Source of the DNA: Anaerospora hongkongensis
GTDB taxonomy: Bacteria; Bacillota; Negativicutes; Sporomusales; DSM-15969
Reading direction: 5' to 3'
Length of the DNA stretch: 64,000 nucleotides
Assembly: GCF_004339805.1 (NCBI RefSeq)
Contig: NZ_SLUI01000011.1
Coordinates: 95,899 to 159,898 of the forward strand
A model generated the notes under the pieces. It did no database searches. It was not told where the DNA came from and saw only the letters and a program-made list of their open reading frames with translations. Positions 1-7,716 of the stretch are shown here, in pieces (the first letter of the stretch is position 1; each line of letters begins with the position of its first letter). Made by a program: the position numbers and the translations under genes.

Positions 1-1
1 C

Positions 2-82
2 AACACCGGCGATTACTCCGCGGCCACCAACACCGGCAATCGCTCCGCGGCCACCAACACCGGCTATCAGTCCGCGGCCAGC
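2..82 (+). repeat. 27-bp coding tandem repeat, three visible units
   Basis: Three head-to-tail 27-bp units (2-28, 29-55, 56-82) share AACACCGGC at the start and TCCGCGGCC near the end. They vary mainly in the middle codons, which encode DY, NR and YQ. The array probably continues to the left. It is in frame with the protein, so it is a protein repeat and not a CRISPR. Confidence 0.85.
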
Positions 83-298
83 GTGGAAGGTAAGCAGTCA
101 ATTGCTTGCGGGCTAGGAGTCGAAAACAAAGCCAAAGGCGTGATAGGCTGCTGGTTAGTCTTAGCTGAATGGATAGACGCTGGTACTGAATGGCGCTTAG
201 AATCGGTTAAATCTGTTTTGGTAGACGGAGATATTATCAAAGCCAACACTTGGTACAAGCTTCTTAACGGTGAATTTATAGAGGCTAAAGATGACTAA
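2..298 (+). CDS. Repeat-containing phage protein, C-terminal part (5' end outside window)
   Basis: The reading frame is open from base 2 to the stop at 296-298, so the gene starts left of the window. The visible part opens with three 9-residue repeats of the pattern NTGxxSAAT, followed by a non-repetitive tail of about 70 residues (begins SVEGKQSIACGLG, ends EFIEAKDD). NTGxxSAAT ladders with this kind of tail occur in phage-encoded DUF7666-like proteins of unknown function; that assignment is from memory. A GTG at 83 could serve as an internal start but lacks a good ribosome binding site and would discard the repeats, so I prefer a truncated longer protein. It precedes the replication genes on the same strand. 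Confidence 0.6.
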   Translation, partial: NTGDYSAATNTGNRSAATNTGYQSAASVEGKQSIACGLGVENKAKGVIGCWLVLAEWIDAGTEWRLESVKSVLVDGDIIKANTWYKLLNGEFIEAKDD

Positions 299-425
299 AT
301 CATCTTGCAATAAATGCCCACAGCGGAATTTTTGTATTCCAGATGAATGTCCAAAATTAAATTTTAGGGGGAAACTTACATGCATATTACAATCGACGTT
401 AACATCAAAGGTTTGGATTTTTTAA
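291..425 (+). CDS. Possible small cysteine-rich protein (44 aa)
   Basis: An ATG at 291, overlapping the end of the repeat protein, opens a 44-codon frame that ends at 423-425 and overlaps the next gene. The first 20 residues hold four cysteines in a C-x2-C-x5-C-x4-C arrangement (starts MTKSSCNKCPQ), suggesting a metal-binding knuckle. The second half is only the out-of-frame start of the following gene. There is no strong ribosome binding site, and translation would depend on coupling to the upstream gene. No family recognised; it may be spurious. Confidence 0.3.
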   Translation: MTKSSCNKCPQRNFCIPDECPKLNFRGKLTCILQSTLTSKVWIF

Positions 426-754
426 CTGCTCTCTTAGGTCAGGTTAAAACAGTGGAAGAAACGAAGAAAACCGTATCCCCTCGCGGCAATAAGTCTGCCG
501 CGCAAAAAGCTCCAGAGCCAGAACCGGCTGCTGAAGATCCCACTGAAAACCCGAGTGCGCCTGTTGAAGAAGTTGACGAGCTCGCCAAAATTCCGACGAT
601 AGAAGAGTTAAAAGCTGCTGCAGTCGAGAAAGGCAAGACTCCTGAAAGTAAGGCTGCAATTAAAAAGTTACTTGCTTCTTTCGAAAGTACATCGATATCA
701 GCTATCCCTGAAGGTAAGCGTGCTGCATTCTTAGCCTCACTGGAGGATCTATAA
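380..754 (+). CDS. Hypothetical phage protein with acidic Pro/Glu linker
   Basis: This 124-residue protein has ATG 380 preceded by AGGGGG and a stop that shares a base with the next ATG (TAATG). It has a short hydrophobic N-terminus (MHITIDVNIKGLDFL), a Lys-rich stretch, a low-complexity acidic Pro/Glu/Ala linker around residues 50-75 and a helical C-terminus. Proteins of this size and composition commonly sit just before the DUF2800/DUF2815 pair in Firmicute prophages. No catalytic motif is visible and function is unknown. Translational coupling to DUF2800 is likely. Confidence 0.7.
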   Translation: MHITIDVNIKGLDFLTALLGQVKTVEETKKTVSPRGNKSAAQKAPEPEPAAEDPTENPSAPVEEVDELAKIPTIEELKAAAVEKGKTPESKAAIKKLLASFESTSISAIPEGKRAAFLASLEDL

Positions 755-1938
755 TGGCCGCGCACGCATTACTGAGCGCGTCAGGAGCAGCTAGGTGGAT
801 TAATTGTCCGCCTAGCGCCCGACTGACAGAAAAAATGCCGGACAAAGGCAGTTCTTATGCTGATGAAGGGACTGTAGCCCATAAGCTTGCGGAGATCAAA
901 CTCCGTCGGCGTCTCACGCCATGCAACTCCAAACAGAGGGATGCTCTGGCTAAAGAACTGGAACAAGTTAAACAGGATCAATATTACAATACTGAAATGG
1001 AAAACACCATCCAGGAATATGTAGAGCAAGTGGAAGAGCGCTATACGGAAGCAAAAGCCCGGTCAAAACATGCGCATCAGATACTGCTGGAGGAGCGGAT
1101 AGCCCTTAGCGAATGGGTACCAGAAGCATTCGGCACCTGCGATGTGGTGATTATCTCCGAAGGGGTATTAGAAGTAATTGACCTCAAATACGGTCAGGGT
1201 GTGCCGGTTAGTGCAGAAGGTAATCCACAAATGCGGCTTTACGGCCTGGGAGCCTGGAACGAATACAGCTACCTGTATGATATTAGCGAAGTGCGCATGA
1301 CTATCATGCAACCACGTAGGGACAACGTGAGTACTGAAGTATTGCCACTCGACGAACTGCTTTATTGGGCAGAAAAGGTAGTTAGACCAGCAGCGCAGCT
1401 TGCTTTTGCAGGAAAAGGGGAGTTTAATCCTGGCGATCATTGCAAATGGTGCTTGGCGAAAGCTAACTGCAAAGCCAGGGCCGACAAGAATATGGAGGTT
1501 CTATCCTATCAGTTCAAAGATCCGGCTTTGCTCACCATTGAAGAAATCGGGGCTATCCTATTTATCGCCGATCAGCTGCAATCCTGGGGTAAGGATGTTA
1601 AAGATTTTGCCTACAACCAAGCCTTAGCCGGAACAGTTATCCCACAGTGGAAGCTCGTCGAGGGCAAAAGTGACCGGGTAATTAAGGACACTAAAGCCGC
1701 TAAGGAGGCCTTGCTTGCTGCCGAATTTCCCTTAGATGATATTGTAAAACCTCAAGAGTTGATGGGCATCAGTGCTTTAGAAAAACGCTGGGGTAAAAGA
1801 ACCATTGCATCAACATTGAAAGACTTGATTATTAAGCCACCTGGCAAGCCCGCATTGGTTCCGGAAACGGACCGTAGACCACCGTTAAATAGTGCTGAGA
1901 ATGATTTTGCTGATATTGAAATGGAGGAATTATTATGA
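754..1938 (+). CDS. DUF2800 protein, PD-(D/E)XK nuclease-like
   Basis: This 394-residue protein begins MAAHALLSASGAARWINCPP, the typical opening of DUF2800 phage proteins related to the RecB/Cas4 nuclease fold. Visible nuclease-like elements are an early GTxAHKLAE helix (around residue 40), GTCDVVII (around 125) and EVIDLKYGQG (around 140; D and DxK-type core). The C-terminal CKWCLAKANC cysteines (around 230) recall the Fe-S cysteines of AddB/Cas4 enzymes. It overlaps its neighbours by 1 and 4 bases, so the early genes are a tight operon. The expected role is DNA processing in replication or recombination; activity is inferred from the fold. Confidence 0.88.
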   Translation: MAAHALLSASGAARWINCPPSARLTEKMPDKGSSYADEGTVAHKLAEIKLRRRLTPCNSKQRDALAKELEQVKQDQYYNTEMENTIQEYVEQVEERYTEAKARSKHAHQILLEERIALSEWVPEAFGTCDVVIISEGVLEVIDLKYGQGVPVSAEGNPQMRLYGLGAWNEYSYLYDISEVRMTIMQPRRDNVSTEVLPLDELLYWAEKVVRPAAQLAFAGKGEFNPGDHCKWCLAKANCKARADKNMEVLSYQFKDPALLTIEEIGAILFIADQLQSWGKDVKDFAYNQALAGTVIPQWKLVEGKSDRVIKDTKAAKEALLAAEFPLDDIVKPQELMGISALEKRWGKRTIASTLKDLIIKPPGKPALVPETDRRPPLNSAENDFADIEMEELL

Positions 1939-2531
1939 CACAAGACAATCAATCTACAAAAGTTATTACCGGAAAGGTACGCCTATCGTTTGTTGCTTTA
2001 TTCACTCCGTCATCCATTGATGGCGGTGATGAAAAATTCTCTGCTGTGCTGATGATTCCTAAAGATGATAAAAATACGCTCAAAATGATAAAAGCGGCTG
2101 TAGATGCCGCTAAGGAAAGCGGTAAAAGTAAAAAATGGGGCGGTAAAATTCCCCCCTCATTGGATCTGCCTCTACATGACGGAGATACCGAGAAGGACTT
2201 GGAAAAGTACCCAGAATTTGCTGGTCATTATTACGTTAACGCCAAGAGCAACACTAAGCCTGAGATTGTGAAGCCAATCGGTAAAGGTGCTGACGGAAAA
2301 ATGAAGTTCCAGGAAATTACCGATACAACCGAAGTCTACTCCGGATGCTACGCCCGGGTAAGCCTGAATTTTTACCCCTTTGACAAAAAAGGCAATAAGG
2401 GTGTTGCCGCAGGCCTTAACAGCGTCGTGAAAGTTCAGGACGGCGAATTCCTAGGCGGACGATCCAGTGCGCAGGATGACTTCGCTAACGTAGAGTTTGA
2501 TGATGGCGATGATGAAGATTTTATGAGCTAA
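1935..2531 (+). CDS. DUF2815 protein, probable single-stranded DNA-binding protein
   Basis: This 198-residue protein has family hallmarks: an N-terminal beta segment (GKVRLSFVALFTPSS), a central YSGCYARVSLNFYPFD segment, and a strongly acidic C-terminal tail (DDGDDEDFMS) like those of ssDNA-binding proteins. DUF2815 members are thought to resemble T7 gp2.5; this is family knowledge. The start overlaps the DUF2800 stop by 4 bases (ATGA). With the DNA polymerase next door it likely coats ssDNA and recruits replication proteins through the acidic tail. Confidence 0.88.
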   Translation: MTQDNQSTKVITGKVRLSFVALFTPSSIDGGDEKFSAVLMIPKDDKNTLKMIKAAVDAAKESGKSKKWGGKIPPSLDLPLHDGDTEKDLEKYPEFAGHYYVNAKSNTKPEIVKPIGKGADGKMKFQEITDTTEVYSGCYARVSLNFYPFDKKGNKGVAAGLNSVVKVQDGEFLGGRSSAQDDFANVEFDDGDDEDFMS

Positions 2532-2539
2532 TTTAAAAC

Positions 2540-2559
2540 GGGGACTCTACGGAGTCCCC
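2540..2559 (+). other. Perfect 8-bp stem-loop ahead of the DNA polymerase gene
   Basis: GGGGACTC and GAGTCCCC (2540-2547 and 2552-2559) form a perfect stem with a TACG loop. What follows is pyrimidine-rich but not a T-run, so this is a weak terminator at best. It could be an mRNA-stabilising or attenuating hairpin between the DUF2815 stop and the polymerase ribosome binding site at about 2573. Confidence 0.6.
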
Positions 2560-2585
2560 CTACTTCTATCATGGGGGAACAGATT

Positions 2586-4547
2586 ATGTCTGTTTTACAA
2601 ATTGACATTGAAACCTATTCCAGTATTGATTTAACAGAATGTGGTGTATACCGGTATGTGGAAGCGCCAGACTTTGAGATTCTTTTATTTGCTTATGCTT
2701 ATGATGATGAACCTGTCCGAGTAATTGACCTGCTGGCCTTTGAGGATGTACCGGAGCATGTTATGCGGGATCTAGTAAACCCTGCTATTACGAAAACTGC
2801 TTACAACGCCAATTTTGAGCGGACTTGTATTGCCAGGCATTTTAATATCTCATGTGATCCGCGTCAGTGGAAATGCACGTCCGTACACGCCCTAACACTT
2901 GGTTTGCCCGGTAACTTAGCCGGTGTCGCTGAGGTGTTGAAGCTGTCCGCGCAGAAGGACACACGCGGCAAGAATTTGATCAAATATTTCTCCATTCCTT
3001 GCAAGCCAACAAAATCAAACGATCAGAGAACACGCAATTATCCACACCATGACCCGGATAAATGGGCTGAGTTTGTTGAGTATTGCCGGCAGGATGTAGT
3101 AGTAGAAAGAGAAATACGCCGTAAGATATCACGCTTCCCGGTGCCAAAGCATGAATGGGATTTATGGGCGCTAGATCAGCGCATTAATGATTTTGGCGTT
3201 CGGCTAGACCGGTCACTGGCGCAGCAGGCAATTCTCTGTGATGACCAGTACGGGGCTCGCTTAGTCCAAGAGTCACAAGAACTTACTGGACTGGATAATC
3301 CCAATAGCCTAACTCAACTAAAGGAATGGCTGGCAAATCAAGGACTGGAAACACCAGACGGCTTGGCCAAAGATCAAATGCCTGCCTTACTGAATGCCGC
3401 GCCAAACGACCAGACAAGGCGGGTACTGGAACTGCGACAGGAAATGTCCAAAACCAGCGTAGACAAATTTAAAGCCATGGAGCGTAGTGTATGCACTGAC
3501 GATCGTATACGGGGAACCTTTCAATTTTGTGGGGCGAATCGTACCTGGCGATGGGCTGGGCGCATTTTTCAACCGCACAATTTACCACAAAATAAAGTAG
3601 AAGACCTTGCAAGAGCGCGGGGAATCCTCTATTCTGGAGATTTTGACTTACTAGAGATTATATATGGTTCACCTCCATTCATCCTCTCTCAGCTCATCCG
3701 TACAGCCCTTGTACCATCGCCGGGTTACCGGTTTATTGTATCCGACTTCAGTGCCATTGAGGCGAGAGTCGTAGCCTGGCTTGCTGATGAACAGTGGGTA
3801 CTGGACGTATTTCGGGGCCATGGCAAAATCTATGAGGCCACTGCTGCCCAAATGTTTCATGTGCCACTAGATACTATCATTAAAGGCCATGAGAATTACG
3901 CATTAAGGCCCAAAGGCAAAGTTGCTGTTCTGGCCTGCGGGTACCAAGGGGGACCGGCGGCACTAATTGCTATGGGAGCGCTGAAAAGCGGAATACCGGA
4001 AGAGGAATTGCCGGGGATTATCAAGCATTGGCGGAAAGCCAATCCAAATATAGTAAAGCTTTGGTACGCCACAGAGAACGCAGCTGTAACAGCGGTACGG
4101 GAGAAAACCACAGTTAAACTAGCTCACGGCGTGCAGTATCGTTATGAAGCCGGCATACTCTTTGCAGATTTGCCAAGTGGCCGTAGCCTAGCCTACGTAA
4201 ATGCCAAGATAAAACCTGATCCGAATTTCGGCAAGGATGGCATTGTATTTGAAGGCATGGATCAGATAAAGAAAAAATGGCTACCTCAACGAACCTATGG
4301 CGGCAGACTAGTGGAAAACCTGGTACAAGCTATTGCCCGCGATTGTCTGGCAGTTAGCATGCTGCGGCTTGATATCGAGGGATATCGGACGGCAATGCAT
4401 ATTCATGACGAGGTTGTCCTGGATGTTCCCAAAGAATCTGGCTCAATTAAGCACGTAACCGCGGTAATGGGACAGCCCATTGAGTGGGCGCCAGGGCTCC
4501 CGCTGTCAGCTGCCGCATTTGAATGCGACTTTTATCAAAAGGATTGA
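2586..4547 (+). CDS. Phage family A DNA polymerase with 3'-5' exonuclease domain
   Basis: This 653-residue enzyme replicates phage DNA. The N-terminus carries the proofreading exonuclease pattern: DIE near residue 7, YNANFE around 75-80 and YCRQD around 185. The polymerase domain has motif A DFSAIEARV (about residue 387), a motif B-like KVAVLACGYQGG (about 445) and motif C HIHDEVV (about 605). ATG 2586 is chosen over ATG 2571 because GGGGGA lies about 8 bases ahead of it; the earlier ATG overlaps that site. It sits in the canonical DUF2800-DUF2815-polymerase order of Firmicute prophages. All catalytic motifs look intact. Confidence 0.95.
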   Translation: MSVLQIDIETYSSIDLTECGVYRYVEAPDFEILLFAYAYDDEPVRVIDLLAFEDVPEHVMRDLVNPAITKTAYNANFERTCIARHFNISCDPRQWKCTSVHALTLGLPGNLAGVAEVLKLSAQKDTRGKNLIKYFSIPCKPTKSNDQRTRNYPHHDPDKWAEFVEYCRQDVVVEREIRRKISRFPVPKHEWDLWALDQRINDFGVRLDRSLAQQAILCDDQYGARLVQESQELTGLDNPNSLTQLKEWLANQGLETPDGLAKDQMPALLNAAPNDQTRRVLELRQEMSKTSVDKFKAMERSVCTDDRIRGTFQFCGANRTWRWAGRIFQPHNLPQNKVEDLARARGILYSGDFDLLEIIYGSPPFILSQLIRTALVPSPGYRFIVSDFSAIEARVVAWLADEQWVLDVFRGHGKIYEATAAQMFHVPLDTIIKGHENYALRPKGKVAVLACGYQGGPAALIAMGALKSGIPEEELPGIIKHWRKANPNIVKLWYATENAAVTAVREKTTVKLAHGVQYRYEAGILFADLPSGRSLAYVNAKIKPDPNFGKDGIVFEGMDQIKKKWLPQRTYGGRLVENLVQAIARDCLAVSMLRLDIEGYRTAMHIHDEVVLDVPKESGSIKHVTAVMGQPIEWAPGLPLSAAAFECDFYQKD

Positions 4548-4551
4548 TGCC

Positions 4552-5190
4552 ATGAAAGTATTAGTTGCTTGTGAAGAAAGTCAGGCAGTGACAATTGAGT
4601 TGAGGAAATTAGGAATTGAAGCATACAGCTGCGATATTGAACCATGCAGTGGAGGTCATCCAGAATGGCATTTACAGCAAGATGTTATACCGCTACTAAA
4701 AGAAAAGTGGGATATGATAATTGCTTTTCCGCCCTGCACTTATTTAACCAACGCCGGAGCAATGCGCCTCCGTGTGAAGGGAGTAATACAAGAGGACAGA
4801 ATGCAAAAGGCACGTGAAGCAAAAGAGTTTTTTTTTGCAGTTTTACAATGCTAATTGTCCGATAGTCGCCGTTGAGAATCCGTTGCCCGGCAAGATCCAT
4901 GGGCTTCCTCCTTACACTCAGATAATTGAGCCATATATGTTTGGTGACCCGTGGAAAAAAAGAACTTGTTTATGGCTGCGCGGACTACCGCAGCTCAGGG
5001 CAACCAATATAGTAGAACCAAAGGGGCTTTGGGTTGACAGTACATCTTCGAGGCGAGATTCTCGCATATACAGCAAATATGAGTTATCACCAAATAGAGA
5101 TCAGAAAACAAGGTCAAAGACTTTCGCCGGGATTGCCAAAGCGATGGCGGAACAATGGGGATCAGTAATAAAAGACGAGGAGGTGACATC
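4552..5190 (+). pseudogene. C5-cytosine DNA methyltransferase, split by a T9 frameshift
   Basis: ATG 4552 follows AAAGGA and gives MKVLVACEESQAVT..., with the catalytic-type PPCTYL motif around residue 60. Frame 1 ends at 4854, directly after a run of nine T's at 4828-4836. Reading with eight T's would continue seamlessly into frame 2: ENPLPGK (the ENP motif), LPPYTQIIEP, CLWLRGLP and the C-terminal FAGIAKAMAEQWG. Together these two halves match the full small phage C5-methylase family. The frame-2 half has no stop before the helicase gene. So either the gene is dead, the homopolymer is phase-variable or slippage-prone, or the T count is a sequencing error. It likely methylated phage DNA against host restriction. 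Confidence 0.85.
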
Positions 5191-5191
5191 C

Positions 5192-6559
5192 ATGCAAGAC
5201 TATGAATCTTTTATTTTAAATAAGCGTGCTATCGCATTTCCTTCAGGCTTCTATGAAGACAACTTTCATCCTAGCCTATTCGACTTTCAGCGGGATCTAG
5301 TCCGCTGGGCCTTACGCCGAGGACGGGCAGCCATATTCGCCGGCACGGGATTGGGCAAGACGCGTATGCAGATTGAATGGGGACAAAAAGTGCATCAACT
5401 GTCCGGGGGAGACGTGCTGCTTTTAGCTCCATTGGCCGTAGCCATGCAGACAATCAGAGAAGGCGCGGCGCTCGGCTATGAACTCCATTTCTGCCGATCC
5501 CAAAATGACGTAAAGCCGGGGATCAATGTAACCAACTACGAGATGTTACACCACTTTGAACCGATTCTTTTCGAAGGAGTTATCCTGGATGAAAGTTCCA
5601 TACTCAAATCGTTTACAGGAAAAATTCGTACAGAGCTGATAGAGTCCTTTGCCTATACTCCCTATCGGCTAGCCTGCACAGCAACGCCGGCACCAAATGA
5701 CTATATGGAAATTGGCAATCACGCTGAGTTTTTAGGCGTCATGGGCCGTTCGGAAATGTTATCGATGTTCTTTGTTCATGATGGCGGTGAAACGCAGAAG
5801 TGGCGACTAAAAGGACATGCTGAAGACGTTTTCTGGCGCTGGGTAGCCTCCTGGGGTGTAGTATTGGAAAAACCGTCTGACCTTGGCTACCCGGATGATC
5901 AGTATATATTACCTCCGCTGACCATTAGTGATACGGTTATCGAAGTCGAAGGGGAGCCTGCTAAAACATTATCCCAAAGGCTGAAGGCTCGCCGGGAAAC
6001 AGTAGCTGAGAGAGTAGCAGCCTGCGCTGAGATCGTTAATGCCACCAGTGAGTCTTTCCTGGTCTGGTGCGACCTGAATATCGAATCAGAAATGTTGACG
6101 GCTGCCATCCCTGGTGCTGTGCAGGTAACGGGCTCAGACAAGCGAGAGCATAAGGAACGAGCTATGCTAGACTTCTCCGCAGGAAAGATCCGCGTTTTAG
6201 TCAGTAAACCCTCGCTCTGTGGATTTGGCATGAACTGGCAACATTGCGCAAACATGGCCTTTGTGGGACTGTCGGATAGTTTTGAACAAGTATTCCAGGC
6301 CGTTCGTCGCTGCTACCGTTTTGGACAAACAATGCCTGTACAAGTGCATATGATTACCTCCAGCCGGGAGGGGGCTACTGCCGAAAACATCAAGCGTAAA
6401 GAAGCGGACTTTCAGAAGATGGTTACGGAAATGATTAAGTACACCAAAGATATCACTGCCGAATCTATCCGATCTGCTGAGCGGGATATTACCGAATATA
6501 AAGCATCCACACCTATCATAATTCCGGCGTGGCTGAGGAGTGAGTTTATTGCAAGCTAA
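5192..6559 (+). CDS. SNF2-type helicase/ATPase
   Basis: This protein of about 455 residues starts at ATG 5192, nine bases after a strong GAGGAGGTGA site. Helicase motifs: Walker A GTGLGKT (about residue 50), DESS (Walker B/DExx, about 132), CTATPAPND (motif III, about 170), and a C-terminal half with GFGMNWQ and QAVRRCYRFGQ (motifs V/VI). It is a superfamily 2 translocase of the SNF2 kind often found in phage replication modules. The frame is open upstream into the C-terminal half of the methyltransferase, so a fused product is formally possible. Its 3' end overlaps the next methyltransferase. Confidence 0.9.
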   Translation: MQDYESFILNKRAIAFPSGFYEDNFHPSLFDFQRDLVRWALRRGRAAIFAGTGLGKTRMQIEWGQKVHQLSGGDVLLLAPLAVAMQTIREGAALGYELHFCRSQNDVKPGINVTNYEMLHHFEPILFEGVILDESSILKSFTGKIRTELIESFAYTPYRLACTATPAPNDYMEIGNHAEFLGVMGRSEMLSMFFVHDGGETQKWRLKGHAEDVFWRWVASWGVVLEKPSDLGYPDDQYILPPLTISDTVIEVEGEPAKTLSQRLKARRETVAERVAACAEIVNATSESFLVWCDLNIESEMLTAAIPGAVQVTGSDKREHKERAMLDFSAGKIRVLVSKPSLCGFGMNWQHCANMAFVGLSDSFEQVFQAVRRCYRFGQTMPVQVHMITSSREGATAENIKRKEADFQKMVTEMIKYTKDITAESIRSAERDITEYKASTPIIIPAWLRSEFIAS

Positions 6560-7529
6560 TACCATAAACCAAATCATTGAACCGGAATTTGCGATCTATA
6601 ACGGCGATTGCGTAGAGATTGCCCGGAGTCTGCCGGATAACAGCGTTCACTACAGTATCTTTTCTCCACCGTTCGCCTCGTTATACACCTATTCGAACAG
6701 TGATCGTGATATGGGCAACTGCAGCAGTGACGGTGAGTTCTTTGAACACTTCCGTTACTTAATCCGGGAATTATACCGGGTCATTATGCCAGGGAGGCTA
6801 GTCAGTTTTCACTGTATGAATCTGCCAACATCAAAAACCCATCACGGTTATATCGGTATCCGAGATTTTAGGGGCGATCTAATCCGCGCTTTCGAGGCCG
6901 AAGGCTGGATATACCATTCGGAAGTATGCATCTGGAAGGACCCCGTTATTGCACAGCAGCGGACAAAGGCACTCGGCTTGCTGCATAAACAGATCGTAAA
7001 AGACAGTGCCATGAGTCGGCAGGGCATACCGGATTATCTCGTCACAATGCGAAAACCCGGCATTAACCTGGAAGCGATTGCCGGTGAGTTCGAAGAATTC
7101 GTTGGATCTGGACTGGACGTAAGCCGAGAGGCTTATGACCAGCATGCGGCCAAAGTCAGGGGAAGCGGGCGAGAGCCGTGGCCATTTGAAATGTGGCGGT
7201 CCGTGTCCGTATGGCAAAAGTACGCTTCCCCTGTCTGGATGGATATTAACCCTAACAATACCCTGCAATACAGGTCAGCCCGCGATGAGAAGGACGAAAA
7301 GCACATATGCCCACTGCAGCTCGAAGTTATTGCTCGCGGCATAGAACTTTGGAGCAATCCAGGTGACATTGTATTTAGCCCGTTCGCGGGCATCGGTAGT
7401 GAAGGATATCAAGCAATCAAGATGGACCGGCAGTTTGTTGGGGTAGAACTCAAAGAAAGTTATTATAAAATTTCTGTTAACAACTTGCGAGCGGCAGTAC
7501 AGGAATCATTTGAAGCTCTATTGGGATGA
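6549..7529 (+). CDS. Site-specific DNA methyltransferase (N4-cytosine/N6-adenine, beta-type order)
   Basis: This protein of about 326 residues methylates an exocyclic amino group of DNA. The catalytic motif IV is SPPF (about residue 38), near the start, and the AdoMet-binding motif I SPFAGIGSEG comes last (about 278); that order is typical of the beta class. I choose TTG 6549 because AGGAG (6536-6540) lies 8 bases ahead; GTG 6540 overlaps that site. The gene overlaps the helicase stop by 11 bases. With the C5 methylase it forms a methyltransferase-helicase-methyltransferase block, plausibly an anti-restriction set. Target sequence cannot be read from the sequence. Confidence 0.88.
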   Translation: MQANTINQIIEPEFAIYNGDCVEIARSLPDNSVHYSIFSPPFASLYTYSNSDRDMGNCSSDGEFFEHFRYLIRELYRVIMPGRLVSFHCMNLPTSKTHHGYIGIRDFRGDLIRAFEAEGWIYHSEVCIWKDPVIAQQRTKALGLLHKQIVKDSAMSRQGIPDYLVTMRKPGINLEAIAGEFEEFVGSGLDVSREAYDQHAAKVRGSGREPWPFEMWRSVSVWQKYASPVWMDINPNNTLQYRSARDEKDEKHICPLQLEVIARGIELWSNPGDIVFSPFAGIGSEGYQAIKMDRQFVGVELKESYYKISVNNLRAAVQESFEALLG

Positions 7530-7539
7530 GGTGATAAGC

Positions 7540-7716
7540 ATGGTCTACATTATGGGTAGAGTATTTGCAAAGACAATTGAAGAGGCCGCCCAGTATGTAT
7601 TTGACCGATTAGAGCGAGAAGGCTTAATTGGTGAACCAAGAATACGGCCAGCGAATGTGCAGCCTAATCCGCATCTGTGCTGGTGGGAGTACGGGGTGCT
7701 GTGCCATGGAACTTGA
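7540..7716 (+). CDS. Small hypothetical phage protein (58 aa)
   Basis: ATG 7540 is preceded by GATGAGGTGA at good spacing. The product has a helical N-terminal half (KTIEEAAQYVFDRLEREGLI) and a Trp/Cys-containing end (LCWWEYGVLCHGT). The 3' end overlaps the primase-helicase ATG by 11 bases, suggesting translational coupling. No family recognised. Confidence 0.6.
   Translation: MVYIMGRVFAKTIEEAAQYVFDRLEREGLIGEPRIRPANVQPNPHLCWWEYGVLCHGT

Noticed and set aside
2..82. CRISPR-like short repeats at the window start
   Set aside because: The units abut without unique spacers and are an in-frame protein repeat.
4552..7529. Methyltransferase-helicase-methyltransferase block as a DISARM- or BREX-like defence system
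   Set aside because: The genes sit inside a standard phage replication module, and no other DISARM or BREX components (PLD, DUF1998, PglZ, BrxA/L) are present; anti-restriction and replication roles explain them.
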